The notes: generated from the letters alone by a model not told the origin. 64,000 nt of DNA from Lethocerus indicus (GCA_019843655.1 JACDQD010000001.1:46992443-47056442), one strand, 5' to 3'; shown: positions 19,000 through 33,190, counted from the first letter of the stretch. Numbers and translations are program-made.

Positions 19000-19035
19000 G
19001 TCGTAATTACGACTTATTTCAAGTCGTAATGCGAC
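19000..19035. repeat. hairpin-forming inverted repeat
   Basis: Perfect 10-bp arms ATTACGACTT (19006-19015) and AAGTCGTAAT (19021-19030) around ATTTC, extended by GTCG/CGAC outside with a small bulge. Confidence 0.85.
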
Positions 19036-20013
19036 AAGAAGTAATAAAACAAAATAAGACAGCTAATGGAACCCATTAAAACACGTATAATGTAAAACTG
19101 TAAACAGGTTCGGGCACATTACGGTTTAAATTTCAACATTACAATAAAAGATATGATCATATATAAATCAAATGTTTTATTATCCCTCGTCTTTACATTC
19201 TGTTCCCATCCTTTACCAATTCATTGGAATCGCAACACGGTGAGAACATTTATAGACAACAGTACAATACAACAGATGATTAGCAGTGTGTTCGGAGGCG
19301 AAATTACTTATTATTATATAATCAACAAATATAACCCAGAAAATGAAAGGTATGTTCTAACTTTTGTTTAAGCATTATAAAAATTAATATTGTAAAAAAT
19401 CATTCGCGTACATGACGCCCGTAGGCACGCTCCGACGGGGTGTTTCATGTCGATGAAGCATGTTTTTTAACTGACCCCCTTATTTTGGTACTGACGATGG
19501 CGGTATACCGAAAACCCACAGGCAAGGTGGCCAAACAAGACGAAAATGGGTGATTTATACAAATAAAGAAAAGACTATTCGGATCAAAGTTTCGGAAATC
19601 CACGAGTGGAAATCATTTTTGACTGATGTAAACACTGGATACTAAATCTGCTTTCAAATGGTATTCCTCCAAGTCGATAATAATTACATTGATCTTTTTT
19701 CGATTATTGTTGTCTTAACTTTTCATTTTCCGCCGTTCTCAGGAAAAATTTCGTATTGACCAAAAGCGCGAGCTAAGTATATATGATAATTCACGGTGGG
19801 CGAACGATTTCCGGTTGGTTCGATCAGGTCCTTTTCTTCCCCCCTCCCCATAAAAAAGGGCCTAAAGTATGGCCTGCCGTTTTTTGTTTACCCTAATACT
19901 TATAACCAGAAGGGTACCGCCATCGACCGGGGATTAAGGATAAAAGATTTCTCGGGGTCGACTGCTCATCCTACCCCTCAGGGAGTCACTTCAGATAAAC
20001 GGCAATGCCGGAA

Positions 20014-20082
20014 GCGACGGGGGCGCACGTGGTACCCCCACACTTAAAAAAACACGCGGGTTCGAATCCCGTCCCTCCCCGC
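20014..20082 (+). mobile_element. degenerate tRNA-like fragment
   Basis: A good T arm (GCGGG-TTCGAAT-CCCGT) and a weakly paired acceptor (GGGGGCG with CCCTCCC). D and anticodon arms do not form, and the total is too short for a tRNA. Pseudo-tRNA or SINE remnant. Confidence 0.3.
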
Positions 20083-20468
20083 CACTGCGTTCATTAGTCA
20101 ATTCCGGGAACTTCCGGAACTGTAATCTGTCGGGGTCGCGGAAACGTGCACATTTGAATATTCTCAAGGTTTCATCCCTCAATCCTGGAATCGGAAGAAG
20201 GGCCCCGACGGCCGGCTGAAACGCAAAATGGCGGGAATATTCGTTGTAATTTTCGAAGCGCCCCATTTTTTTAGGAACCGAAAATTCGAAGAAAAATCAT
20301 AAAGAATGGACGTCACTCTCTGAAAATTAAAAAAGAAGCTGGTATTCAACATCAGCTTTTATTTTATAAATAATAGAAGGTATTACTGAAATTGTATACG
20401 CTTTTTACAGCCGAATTTAAATAACGGTAAAGGCATAGAATTCGTCCTAACGGAAAAAAGGACATGCT

Positions 20469-20471
<3 letters not shown>

Positions 20472-20517
<46 letters not shown>
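20472..20517. repeat. (AT)n microsatellite
   Basis: Pure AT alternation of about 46 bp. Confidence 0.97.
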
Positions 20518-20519
<2 letters not shown>

Positions 20520-20584
20520 AATATATTTATGATGACCGTGATAGTGCCATCAACATTATTACAAGAATCTATCTACAAGAACCA

Positions 20585-20645
20585 TCCACTGGCGACATAA
20601 CTAAAACACAAAACTGTGTTTCTAACAGAATGCAACTGAAGATGA
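20585..20645 (-). repeat. inverted dispersed repeat, right copy
   Basis: Minus strand CATCTTCAGTTGCATTCTGT, TAGAAACACAGTTTTGTG and TTATGTCGCCAGTGGATG are homologous to 13913-13972 over about 60 bp. Confidence 0.55.
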
Positions 20646-22959
20646 CACACCACAGAAAATATCTCAGGACAATGTTTCATAGACTATTTGCTATGAATTA
20701 TTTTGAACAAACAATTTTCAACAGGGAATCACATCGGTTTTGATACTTGCTGCACGGGAACATCCTACTTCCTCATTACACCAGAGGAGGAAAGGAAAAA
20801 AGAAAAAGAAGGAGCGGACAGCGAAAAAACAGTACCTGCGCTACCAAGTTAATGATCAATGTCGCAAACGAATGAAACATTAGGCGGCAATCTCCAAGTG
20901 ATTCATGACTCGAGGAGCTGAAAGGGAGGATAACGGGTATTAGGGGGGGAGTCATAAGCGACGGTGAAAAACTATTAAGATATTACACTAAAAACAATTT
21001 GTTTAATGTTTCAGCTATTTTTGTTTTTACCAAAGTAATTAAAAACAATATAATTAGAATAGATTATTCTGGCGGCAGATCAGACGCTCTCAACCCGTTT
21101 AATTTGTCTACTTCTGGTTCATTTAGAAAAATTTTCTATAGCCATAGTCTATAGCTATAGTCATACGGAGTTATTCAAGATTCTCTCGAAATTATTCTTG
21201 TTCCACAATTTGAATGATATGCAAATGATTTCGTTTTGGAGTTTGCAGGTAAGCTTTATTTGTGGTTGAGTACTATTTTTAATTAAGGTTAACCATTTCA
21301 ATTAAGGTTAAGAATAGTCATTTCCCATTCGTACACAAATAGAGAAGGATTCTGGCCATCTTCAGTAGTATTCAATCGCGCAATAACAGTGTTTATGCTT
21401 AAATTCCTTACTGCCAACTGACTAAACACTAATGAAATGGCGAGAAGTCAAAACCGATCACCCGCAGAACTAAGTCGTCCAGTGGAGACGAAATATAGCA
21501 ACTCATTGGCTATAATGGATGCCTACAAAAATGTATTAACAGCACAAAAACACAACTGGAATAACACACATCGCGAGAAGGAGTATTGTTGGGAATTTAT
21601 TTTGCTATATTTCAGGTTATAATTAATACAAAAGGGAATATATCTATTGTGTTCTTGTACTCAAGTCCCAACAATGGATTCTCGATTCTTTCTAACTTGT
21701 ACGATCTGATATGTGCAAACTGACTGAAATTAAAGTTGAAGATGTTTTATTTTGTTTTTTAAATACAACTTACATTCTATATCGAAGGGTCTACAATTAC
21801 CAGTAGCCGATACTTAGAAATATTCCTTTTCCTCAAAATTGTGGATGCGCCACGCCGAAATAGGTTAAAAGGGCTCGGTGTTATGAATCGAGAGCTTTGT
21901 TAGCAGGAAAGTGAATACACTGAGACGTGGGCGGCCTAAGTACGATTTCAAAAGGGAAGGAAGCTCAATCAACCGTTTCTGAGAACGCGCAGTAAAGAAG
22001 AGGGGCCATTGAATATTTTCAGAAACTCAAAACAAGACCGGCCACACAAGGCGAAAAATTGTTCCAGCCCATTGAGCCCAAGTAACACCGATTTCGGATT
22101 TCCGTTCATTAAGTATTTCACAAGAACTCCACCAATCTTTGCACTTTTTATGTGAGAAATTAGGCCTTGAAGCTCTTACACATTTTGTTATAAGGTTAAA
22201 AAGGAAATAAGAATAGAATCCTAATACGATCACGATTCCCTTCTTTTAAAAATGGCTGTCATATTCTGTATTTTCCTCTGCTTCTCATGTATCGGCAAAC
22301 GTTGCCCGTAATCTGATGAGATAGGTAATACAGACATCTAAATTACTTTATAATTTCGAGTATTAAAATGTGGAAAAATGGATGTCCCGTCGGATGGAAT
22401 CGTTGGATTTCCTGTCGTTAGCTCCGTCTGTGAGGAGGCTGCCCCCTCAGTATAGTATTACTGCGGTCGTGCCCCGCATATTGGGGTCATTATATATGCT
22501 TTTACTATAAAAAGAACGCAAAAGAAAAAAAATGAATTTAAATCGTGTGTTGCTAATGCTTTGATCTGTCTACTTTCTTTAAAGTATCCCTTATTTATTG
22601 TTATTAACATGTGTAAGTACCCCCACGTTGTACTGATGGAATGCAGTTTCCGATGTCACAACTAGACTAAACCAAAATTTAATGATGATACCAATCCCTC
22701 GCGGATACAGTTATTAGTGATCTTACTTTAATTTATGTATTATACAATTATGTGTATAAAAACGAGATAATATAATATTAACATTCATTGCGTAAACAGT
22801 GTAGTAATAATAAAGGGCAGGAAATAAAATTGTAAAATAATATGACCCAGACTTCCACACAAGAATTTGAGGTACTCAGACGGAAATCGGACCCGATAGA
22901 AAGAGAAGAAAATACTAGATAAGGAGCGAAAGAGAGGGAGAAACACGCGAAGGGAGCCC

Positions 22960-23180
22960 TAATGAAGGGCAGAGGCCCCGCCCACTGTCAGGGCTTTCCC
23001 AGGTGAAAGTAGGAAAACCTGGGGCCATTAAGTGGACAACCGACTAATCCTCAGGGACCCGGCCTATTACGGCTCATTAATTTTCTTGGCAGAGGACCGT
23101 CATAAATCTGACGGTCATAAACCCGGTATCGAAACCGGATAGCGAGCGCATTTATGTTTATTAACAGGAATTTATAAACA
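22960..23180. promoter_or_regulatory. candidate regulatory tract with twin hairpins
   Basis: A GC-balanced tract holding CAGGTG, CATTAA, two CATAAA sites and two adjacent inverted repeats: GACCGTCA/TGACGGTC (23095-23116) and CCGGT/ACCGG (23123-23138). The surrounding kilobases are plain AT-rich DNA. No coding frame. Confidence 0.25.
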
Positions 23181-23937
23181 AAAGTCACAATACATATGAC
23201 TTCCAAATAATAAAGATTCAATCAAAAACAATTGACTGAAACCGGGTCTTAAGACCCAGATTGAGTAATTACTGTCGCCAGCATGGTGACAATTCTGATA
23301 TGCGCCTACCTACCCAAAGCCAACGTCAATTGTGGGAAATCGATCTATGTTATACGTCAAAGGTTTTACGTTTATTAATAGACAAGGATTTAAACGAGGG
23401 TGCATGAAATTCAAATACCTAATAATTAATATATTAAACAAAAAGCCAATTCTCTGTATTCAGGAGATATCGAATTCCTAGAGACAGTTATAAATAGGGG
23501 ACAGTTCGTTAAGGGAAAATAGTCGGGAAAATAGCAATTAGGGAAAATAATCGCTTCACAGTTTCCACTAAAGCTCATTAGAACCTTCTTAACCCCGCTT
23601 GTCAACCCTTAAAACAAATATTGTTGTAAAGTTAATAACCAGGGACTCCTCTTACGTTGTACAACCAATATTCTTCGCTACACAATAATTCGGAAATTTT
23701 AATTTAATTTTGTTAAGAATAATTGTGGTACGAAAAAATAAAAGATATCACGCTTCTATTGAGGTCTAAATTTCGGAGGAAGGAAAAAATAGCTCCTCTT
23801 ATTTCATCTATGTAACTTGGCTATCGATTGTCTTATCAGGAGGTTTTGTCCGATTTAAAATAGTCCGATTGGACATTCTCGAACAGAAGTTTTATTTTTA
23901 TCCACAGCTTTTGTTTACCAGAAGGTTATTATTACCG

Positions 23938-23963
23938 TAAATTGTAAATAATTTTACAATTTA
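23938..23963. repeat. AT-rich hairpin
   Basis: 11-bp arms TAAATTGTAAA and TTTACAATTTA with loop TAAT. Confidence 0.85.
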
Positions 23964-24745
23964 GTATATTTTATATTAAAAAAATATTCATGGTCGCCCG
24001 CTCGTAAATATTAGTGAAAATGGCTAACATATGCGGAACGTGGGAAGATTTAGCCGATTTAGAACTGGGGAAGGAAAGGTTGGAACCGAACAAAAACTAG
24101 CCGATCAAATTACGTCACTCCTGCGATTTTACGACACCCTCTCACCACAGCGAGAAACGCGTACCGGTTCAAAAATACCGACGGAAATGTTCAAAACCTA
24201 TACGTCAAATGGTCGTCAGACGAAATAAATGTACACTTCCAATTTAACCAGTTCAGATAATTCGGGCGTCACGCGCCGTCTTTTAGTGATCGCTCTAACA
24301 AATTCCGTTTTATATAAACGGCGACACTGCAATAATTTTGTCTAAAGAAATATTCAGTGATTACAAAACATTCCTTAATAACTATTAAAAGATGTGAAAT
24401 TTGTAGTGCCACGAATTTTAAGAATTTTCTCATGGCCTCTCCACGAAATTATAATAACAAAATACTCTTTTATTGTATATCAGCGTCCATTGCCCCCAAG
24501 TAAGGTAAAAATTCTAGTTCCATGACAGAACCTTTTGTCCAGAGATACCACGGGTACATCGAATTTTCCTTCGATTGATAATTTGAATCCCTAATTGGGT
24601 CCATACAATGAACGGTTATTCCTTTGATACAACTGAGAATTTCGAATTTCCTCTATACTGAGTATGTAGGAATTAATTTGAGAGCGTTTAAGAAGGGCAC
24701 TGAATCAAGTAATTATTTTGTCGAGAGATCGGTTGTAGTGTCTAT

Positions 24746-24849
<104 letters not shown>

Positions 24850-27800
24850 CACATACATTCATACACAAAAAAAGGTATGACTATACTGGAGTATAATGAG
24901 CTGAAATTTGCGAACGAAAATTCTGGGACCTTTAATTTTCTTCGGCGACGTTTATTTCCTTCAATTATTACTCATCCCTAAAATAAGCTCCGATTACATC
25001 AGGCGTTTACGCCTTGGTAACTTTCAAGCACTTCAGATGGTAAGCAGTTGTTGCAGGAACAAACTTTCCTAACTCAAATCTAACGAGTGAACACATTTAA
25101 TTTGCACGTTTAATCAGTTTAACGAGTGTGGCCAGCTAACTCAAGTAAACGTCTGAATGATTAAAGCACGTCGTGGCGGCTAAATTAAAACCAAAATAAA
25201 TACATAAAACTGAAATAAGTTGATATCATATCATAAGTTTATAAGAGCATTTATAGTGATGAATGTTAGATTTTATCACAATCGCAAAATACCTCCATTA
25301 TCTAGTATTTTACATTATATTCGTCAGGACTTTTCCTAAATATTTTCCATAAAAAAATTAGAATAGAATTAATTTACATTGCTAATACAATACCCAGTGG
25401 TGATTTATGGGCGACAAAACGTAAGAATGTATTTTTCAATAAACGATGTTGATAATTCTAAAAATAATAATAAAAGGCAGAAATATAATTATTGCGCAAC
25501 ATGTCGTTATACAATCGTCTGGAAACGAGAAGTAAATTAATATATTAAGCAAGGGTTGTCAGGGATGTGGTAACGTCATCATGTGGATACCATGAGAGCG
25601 TAGTGCACATGAAAGGCCAACCCAAGATGGCTCGGCCTTGTTAATTGTTATTGAAATTAATTGTGCTTCATCGCCAAGAACTTGTACATTTCCGTTAACA
25701 ATTAAAACCGCGATAACTGTTACAAGCGACTAGTCGGTCCGATTGATTAAAAATCAGACCGCAAAATAAATTACACGCGGAATTGAATTTTAATTATTTT
25801 GTTTGGCAACAAAAATACATTCCACCACAATTCGTATTGCACATTGCATTTAATTAGCTTAGATCGATAGGTGAGTATCCAAGTAACCATGGGTATTTCC
25901 TTATTGAAAGTTCGCGAGGGGGCGTAGAGCGAGTATATGTCTAAATATCACAAACATCAAATAAACGGACTATTAGAAACTATAAAATCGTAACGCAGAA
26001 AATGTTTGACTACGAGTGCGGGAGCGGTGGAGTGACGTAACTAAATACGGTAATGGGTTTTTCATGACAAAATATCCAGAGTCACCATTTTAAACTATCC
26101 GGGAGGAAAACGAAAATGTATGTTATAGGCAGGCTATTACGTACTACTATTATGTACCTGTTTTGTGATCTAGTTCCGCCAGTAGGTTTGTGACGTACTT
26201 TGCATGTTGTTTGATGGTGACGTATCCTGCACTGTTACCGCAGTCTCAGGTAACTCGGTTCATGCTTCGATCGAGGACCTGACATGCGTAGGTTGGCCTC
26301 ACTAATTTACTGGCGGAATATCCTACTTGGAAATTGGAAACGCCGAAACCGGTCTAGCGCGAGACCGAATCGGCGAGTGGAGGCACAGGTTAGCAGGAAT
26401 ACGTACGCAAAAACACTGTGCTCATTTAGTAAAATGTTTTTTTAGTAAAATTTGGTAAACAAATATTGTAATCTTTGATTAAAAGTTCACGATCGATCCC
26501 TGCAACTGTCACAGCAATTACAAATTTAATTAAGAAATGTTCGCGGCTTTGAATACCAGTACGAAATTTGCAATAAACGTTTTACCACTATGACGAATGA
26601 AATTTCCTCACTAAATTTTGTCCGAAAAGTACGGAAGTGCAATTTAAAAAAACTGAACCCACCAATACATCCCAGAATTCTGCACACTCATCCTTGAAAT
26701 TAGGTTTCAGGAAAAAACTTCGGGTAAAGTAAAACCGATAGCCGGTTCTCTACAATATACTGTAAAGCTTTCATCATTGAGAAAATAGTGAGAGTTCGAA
26801 TTCTGACGGAAAAAGAAACAACGTTTAGGATAATTTGATCGATTTTGACGGTGCTATATCCATCTTCCTCCCCGAGCACTGAAGCCGGCAGAGAAATGGA
26901 GGGAACCGAAGGGGTCGTGATTGAAAATAAAAATTTAAAAATTGACCTGGATTTGATTAGTAATTCAAATTTTAAAAGATTTTACCGATATTGTATTTTT
27001 ACGCTTGTTTACATTTTCGAACTAATAAGGTCTTTCGATATGTTATTACTAGGTACTTTATGAAAATGAAAAGTATCGTCATATTTTGCGTTTTTATTTT
27101 CTTAAAGGTAAAAATGAAAAACCACAAAGATCACGTAAGTTACACACAACACAACAGTTATGCGCTGTACGGTGATGAAGCCTTAAAACAACGCCAGTGT
27201 AAAAACCGGTTTGCTACCTTTGGTTCATGTTATTTTTCATTAAAATACGAGGAGCGCTCTGGTCGTCGGTTCGAAGTGGATGACGACCGAATAAAGTCCA
27301 CAATCGATACCGATCCGCATAGTACGACACGATAGCGAAGAAGATAAATGTGCAGTTTTCAATGCATTGAAAACCATTTGAAACATCTTGGGTACCAAAA
27401 ATACTCGATATATATGAGTACCAAATCACCCGCGAATGGGCAAAAATCCGCAATTATTTAGTTGCCGACCCAATATTAAAAATGGATGACTTCATTAGAA
27501 TTACTTACATCTATGGCCCAAGGGCGTCGCGTAACCCATATCCCTGAAGTCGTGAACCAACCCAGCGTGTGAGCACACAAAGCGGAGGAATGAAAAACGG
27601 AATCGTTCAATGACTGAAACACAAATGGGAGAAAGAGACATAAACTCAGGACGGATTGTTACTGAGTGGTTACATCACGGGTGGCCCTCTCAGGTGTTAA
27701 TTGTTTGACTGTGAAATCGCCAGTCTGGCAGTAGTATTTAGAGGCACAGATAGAGGCTTTAAATAGACCGCGGTTTACTTTTACTCCCCCGAATTTAGAC

Positions 27801-28040
27801 ACTTTCGGACGAATTTGAAATCAATTAGGTCTCGAACTTAAAAACAAACTGGTCGAGACAAAGAAACGATTAAAGTACAGTCTAAAAGTAATCTACTTCC
27901 AAATTTTAGGTATTTGCAGCAGTGACAGTGCAGTCGGTACACTATTAATACTGACGGCAAGAATCCGAAACCGGTCTAGGTTACAACCTTATTGACAGCC
28001 GATTGGTAATTTTCCAACCCTTCGTAATATAATAAGTATT

Positions 28041-28520
28041 CGTAATAATATAACCATAAAAAATAAAACGAATCGCTATAATAAATAAACGTGATCAGGG
28101 ACGACAGAATTAAGTTTTTAAATAAATATAATAAAAATAAGATATATGAAATGTATCGCGTACTTTTTTTATTTTAGTCACACCTACGATTTTTAAAATT
28201 ATATTTAGCAACAGGGCTATTTGATAACACAAATATACTTTTGACGGAGAATCCACCCATCGCTGGTACTCCCGCTCCAGCCCTTACTAGATAATAAGGA
28301 AATCGCTCGGCCATTTCCTCCTCCATTTCCGTCTCCCCTAAAGGCGGCGCTCGGGATTTTCAGGAAGGTGACGCGAGGAGAGCCGTCGAATCAAAGGATC
28401 GGAATGATGAGGTAGTTTTGGATTTATATTGGAAAACCGCTAATGCTTGAATGAACGGGACTTTCAAATATGAATGCATCGTAAGGTTAGTAACATAAGG
28501 ATGGGCGTTAACTATTTTAC
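28041..28520 (+). repeat. dispersed repeat family 2, longest copy
   Basis: It begins AATATAACCATAAAAAATAA and includes CGAATCGCTATAATAAATA, a T-rich tract, ACGATTTTTAAAATTATA, then CTCCCGCTCCAGCCCTTACT, AAGGAAATC.GGCCATTTCCT, AAGGCGGCGCTCGGGA and GAATCAAAGGATCGGA. Different parts recur at 52871, 54609 and 63606 in the same order. No coding frame, no terminal repeats recognised. Probably a non-autonomous transposon. Confidence 0.65.
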
Positions 28521-29233
28521 GTTACGAATTTTGCAGAATTTAGACGGCTCGGTGGATCCCCACAACTCAGTGCCGTAAGCTCAGTTAGATTTTAAAATAC
28601 GGTTGTAAATGAATAATTTCTTGTACCAAAACCACCCCACTTTGAATAGTATGGAACTCGGTACTGAATTTGAAAATTACTGGCTATAACCGGTCGTAAA
28701 GTAGATTGGGGAGTATGTAAAAAAAATAATTAATTTAAACCAAGGGGCGCGTGATCATCACTGATAACTCTGTCAAGTTCGATCTTGCAAGCGGGTGGAG
28801 ACACAGTATATCGCTCGGGTGATGACACTCCGGATAAGGTTCGGCCCTCCTCCTCCACCCACAAATATCTCGAACAAACAGGAAATCTTCCTCCGGCCTC
28901 CGGACGAGATATTTCCCCAGATATTCTCCGCAATTGAATTGACACATTAAAAAATCCAGCCGACCGTCCGAACGCCCCAGATAAAAAAAGCCTCTTTAAC
29001 AACTGTATTGAACTCTAAAACGGGGTAAAGGGTAACACCGCCGGACGTTCGAATGACTCAGAGGTAAGGGTCCCGGTTGTTGGCAAGATGTCGAACTGAT
29101 TCCGCCCGGAATGAAAAACTTGCCGGAGGGGCAGTGCTAGGTCACATCTGATGGCGAACAGATGTCATTCCAAGGAGCTCAAAACGTTTTACAAGATTGT
29201 CGTTTCTGTTACACAATATTCAATTGGTTACGG

Positions 29234-29235
<2 letters not shown>

Positions 29236-29279
<44 letters not shown>
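29236..29279. repeat. (AT)n microsatellite
   Basis: Pure AT alternation of about 44 bp. Confidence 0.97.
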
Positions 29280-29280
<1 letters not shown>

Positions 29281-31792
29281 CGCAAATAATTTTAAAATAC
29301 GACGGTACAATGGAAAAATCCGAATCAGTATACTTTACTCATTTACTAGTATAGATTTAATCACCTAATCGGGTGACATTGAAATTGAGGAGAGTACTGA
29401 AAATATTCAGTACGTTACAAAATTTAAATATATAAATGAATACGCTAATCCTATATGGGAGGAATTTGGTCTAGTAAGGGTTATATTGAGTTTTATTAAA
29501 ACTTGATACTGGAAATTTTGTAAATGACTTTTGTGCGTGTACAATTTCAAGGAATTTCTTCCTCTCCAATGGTTGGTCCCTACGTCGGACCAGCTTCCGG
29601 TTTTTCCCCATCGTCAGTAGCCGGCAATACTGTCGACCGAAAACCGAAAATAACTGAATTTATTGCATGAAAATCAAGAGAGTATTTCAGAAGACCCGTT
29701 TCCTTCAAATCGCCTTTCGGATCCGACGGAAGAACATTTAGGAACAAAAAACTGTTATCGATAATATTATCTTATTATCAACTAGAATCGGGTATTTATT
29801 TCTCATTTTTCCCAGTTCATTTGATCCGTTTGATCCTAAGTTGGACCTACCGGAGGACCGAACTTTGAAAACCGAAGCCAATTAAGCAGACGAGGGTACA
29901 CGAGGATACGTCACAGCCGGATCCGCGGAAAGTCCACTGACTTTAAACCGTATTAATATAATCCCCACAAACTATACTGGAACTGGGTAGCTACCTTCCG
30001 TTCGGTAGTAAATGCGGTTATTTCAATCATACGAAATTTATTAATTAATACGCAAGCGTTATACTTTCCCCTCGCCTAAACGCGTTAATGATTACATAGA
30101 ACAGGGGTTTTGTTTACATGAAACTGAACGAAAATTCGGAAAAATGTGTCGTCGCTGTATCAAACCGGCAAACCGACGACCTCCAGGCGACTGATACAGA
30201 ACGACTGAAACGGGTTTAATTTAATGTTGTATTAAATTTCCGGAATCAAGTCCAGACCCCGAAGTGTTTCACTGATGAATCTAAATTAATACAGAGTTGA
30301 AAAATACTTGAGTAGAAGGAAAATAACGATAGGAGCGTTTCTTTGAAAACGGATAAGGCGTTATCAAGAACGGAGCAAGGGGGCCCCCTCCTAACAGCCA
30401 ACCTAGTCAGGCCACTTTGTAAATGTGAAAATATTTAATTCAATCCCTAACAATTGCTCTCCGCTTCTGCGCAAACGCTCGGCGGCAACAGCGTCTGTAT
30501 TTATTCCATATTGAAATTCCGCGAGATCCATTTTCCGTCTCCCTTTTTCTTCTTCCCCAGTTTAAAACCCTGTCAGTTCTAAAATCCGATCGTATCCGGT
30601 TAAGGGCCCATTAAACTTTAATTGGTCGGTGCAACCGGGGTTAATTTTCCTATGGGTTTTCAAAGCTTATTCTGGAAATACCAGCTTTTCGACGGAAAAG
30701 GGAAATATCGGAAACTCTCGGATGCCACAATAGCCGAATGGATTAAAAATTTAATTTTATACCAATAATAATCCGCGGCAAAATAAAAACGTGACAAATG
30801 CAAAGGAGTTTTTAGACATTTTAGAGGAAAATACGGACCCCAATTTTCTTCAAAACCCGCTGACGTTATATACTCGTATGCTCTCGCCACTTGCATTGAG
30901 ATAGCAGAGCACATTTGGACGGGAAAGGTGCTGTTCAGAAACCAACTACCCAACCTAGATCATCGGACTTGGTAAGTTCCGTCAAAACATTCGAGCTTAA
31001 TAGATCTCGTGGACAAATTGTGATTATTCGATTTTCGGCTGGCAAGGCGTCAGCCGCAAGAATATGCCGTAATAAAAAAACGGCCACTTTGGAAACTCTG
31101 GTTTCCCTTCATTCCGCATAATAAAAAAAAGAATAAAATAAGCGAGCTACACTATGAATTGCAACAATCATAAGAATATGTATTTTGCAGAATTGAAATA
31201 ATAAACGGACAGTACTTCTCATTCAGGGATTCCAGGGCTCGACCAACTGATAAAGTAGCTATACAGATAGCGCAACCTCTAAGGTTGGACAAACTGCTGG
31301 ATTGTAGTGGAATATCCTCGAGAGAGCGAAGATGACAGAAACTGTCAAGGGTTTTCTACTATAAAATAATACCTTCGTTTTTATAACATTTAAATTTATA
31401 GTTTAGACAACTGATAACAAACTGCTTCATCGCAGAACTAAATAATTTGTTTAGTTACTTTTTAAAGTAAATATGCTGGCAATATGCTATAGCGGTTTTC
31501 AAAAACAAAATAACTGTAGAACACCAAATAAAATACTTCCTAACCGTCGAGTGTTATCATTTATTACAGCTATTAAAATACTAATTTTTCTCTTTTTAAG
31601 GCAACGGTCGGTCAAAACAACTTACCATTATCATTTATGAGTTTATTTAAATATTAAAAAATAATAAGAGGAGCGCAATAAAAATAGGATTTTTCACACT
31701 GCTAGATGATTAAAGGTGCAATTGAAGGTTAAAGATTGAACATTTGTTTCCACTAAATTAAATATTATATAAAATATATAATAAATAAATAT

Positions 31793-31793
<1 letters not shown>

Positions 31794-31833
<40 letters not shown>

Positions 31834-31838
31834 TATAA
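31794..31838. repeat. (AT)n microsatellite with ACAC interruption
   Basis: AT alternation to 31822, then ACACACAT and AT again. Confidence 0.93.
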
Positions 31839-32344
31839 TTTCGAGATAAATAAGTGCGAAATCCGGGAGAATTCGTCTTTACTAAGAACCGCTCTGAATT
31901 GAGACCACGAGAATAATAAAAGGCCCGTGAAGACAGACAAAAACCGACAATAGGTGTGACACAAAGAAAATGATGCTCCGATCGGTTCCGGCTTTCCTCC
32001 AACGACAGTACACAGGCGAAATGAAACAATGATAACTGTGAGCCGGACCTACTGAACAATCGGTAACACGTCCAGAAGCCGAACGCGATGGAGGCCGACA
32101 ATTAAATAATTCATACGAAGTAAGCCGACCTTAAATAAAATGTATCGAGGCATTGTGCCGTTAACAGGTCTGGACACTTTGCCTTACCGTCTCGGCTTCA
32201 CGGTATTTCAATATAGCCGCTTTAACACCGGCAATTCCAAGGAAGCGGCTCTTCGAGTGGAGTTGACTACAGAATTACTGAATTAGAATCCAAGATTCGA
32301 TATCGGAACTTGGTTGTTGGCCTCCGGACAAGTGTATTCATGAT

Positions 32345-32425
32345 TTACGACAATGCGTACGCCTCCGGGTGATAGGGTGCTAAGTATCCCTAACGAAGAT
32401 TCGCGGTGATGGACCGACATCAACA
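32345..32425 (-). repeat. dispersed repeat family 3, fragment
   Basis: Minus strand reads GATGTCGGTCCATCACCGCG, AATCTTCGTTAGGGATACTT, as in the copy at 2690-2850. Only the middle part of the family is kept. Confidence 0.5.
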
Positions 32426-32759
32426 ATGGGCCCAAGATTAAGAAATAATTTATTTCGGTCGTCCATTTTTAAGTACCATTTAAAACTATTACCGGCACAA
32501 ATGAAGACTCAATCGAAGCCTTCAACGAGTAGATATTAATATATTCTTTGGGGAGTGGGACTACTATTATAGTTTTATATTTTATTATATTATATTATAT
32601 ATTTTAAAATGTTTTTCGCGGGTCTCGAACATTAAAAAATGTAACAAAATATTATACGTGGCTCTTACGGACGAGCTTATTCTGTAATACAATATAGAGC
32701 AGAATGCGTAAACGTAGTCTTAACAAATACTGCATTTTGTTACTGGTAAATTATACAAA

Positions 32760-32830
32760 ACGGTCGGAGAGGTCTACGGCGAGATTTGAACGTCTCGAGT
32801 AGGGGCCGTTATCTCGTTACGTCGGCTCGA
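32760..32830 (-). mobile_element. tRNA-like SINE fragment
   Basis: Minus strand: a GTCGAGCCGACGTAACGAGA head and a T-arm-like hairpin GAGAC-GTTCAAA-TCTC with the B-box pattern. The acceptor stem cannot be closed, so it is a SINE or pseudo-tRNA fragment rather than a tRNA gene. Confidence 0.35.
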
Positions 32831-33134
32831 CTTTTCAAGTGGCATTTCAAGTCCTAATCGGAGGCGCGCTCCAGGGCACAGGGGGCCCGGCGAACGCCGC
32901 GGACATCGCTGTCGCATCCCGAATGAGGTGCAAACGCTCCCAGTCAACAGGGGTGAAGGTGTACCGAACGAATGACCTCGGTACTAAGCCCGCGCTTCGA
33001 TTAGCAGTTTGCCGATCCCTCGGCATGAACGCTCCCCTGAGCGGACAAAATCGGTGACTCGACTAAGTCCCGAGCGATAGCTCCGAAACGACGTATTTTG
33101 GAATTATAAATACGATAGAATTAGTCTCAAAATG

Positions 33135-33190
33135 TTTTTGCCTGACACCGAGAATCGAAACCACGACCACCTCTCCATAAGCCCATATAC
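33135..33190 (-). mobile_element. tRNA-like SINE fragment
   Basis: Minus strand GGTGGTCGTGGTTTCGATTC TCGG resembles a B box and T arm (GTGG-TTTCGATT-CTCGG). No cloverleaf. Confidence 0.3.

Noticed and set aside
20014..20082. Second tRNA gene
   Set aside because: Only the T arm is convincing. D and anticodon arms are missing and the length is too short.
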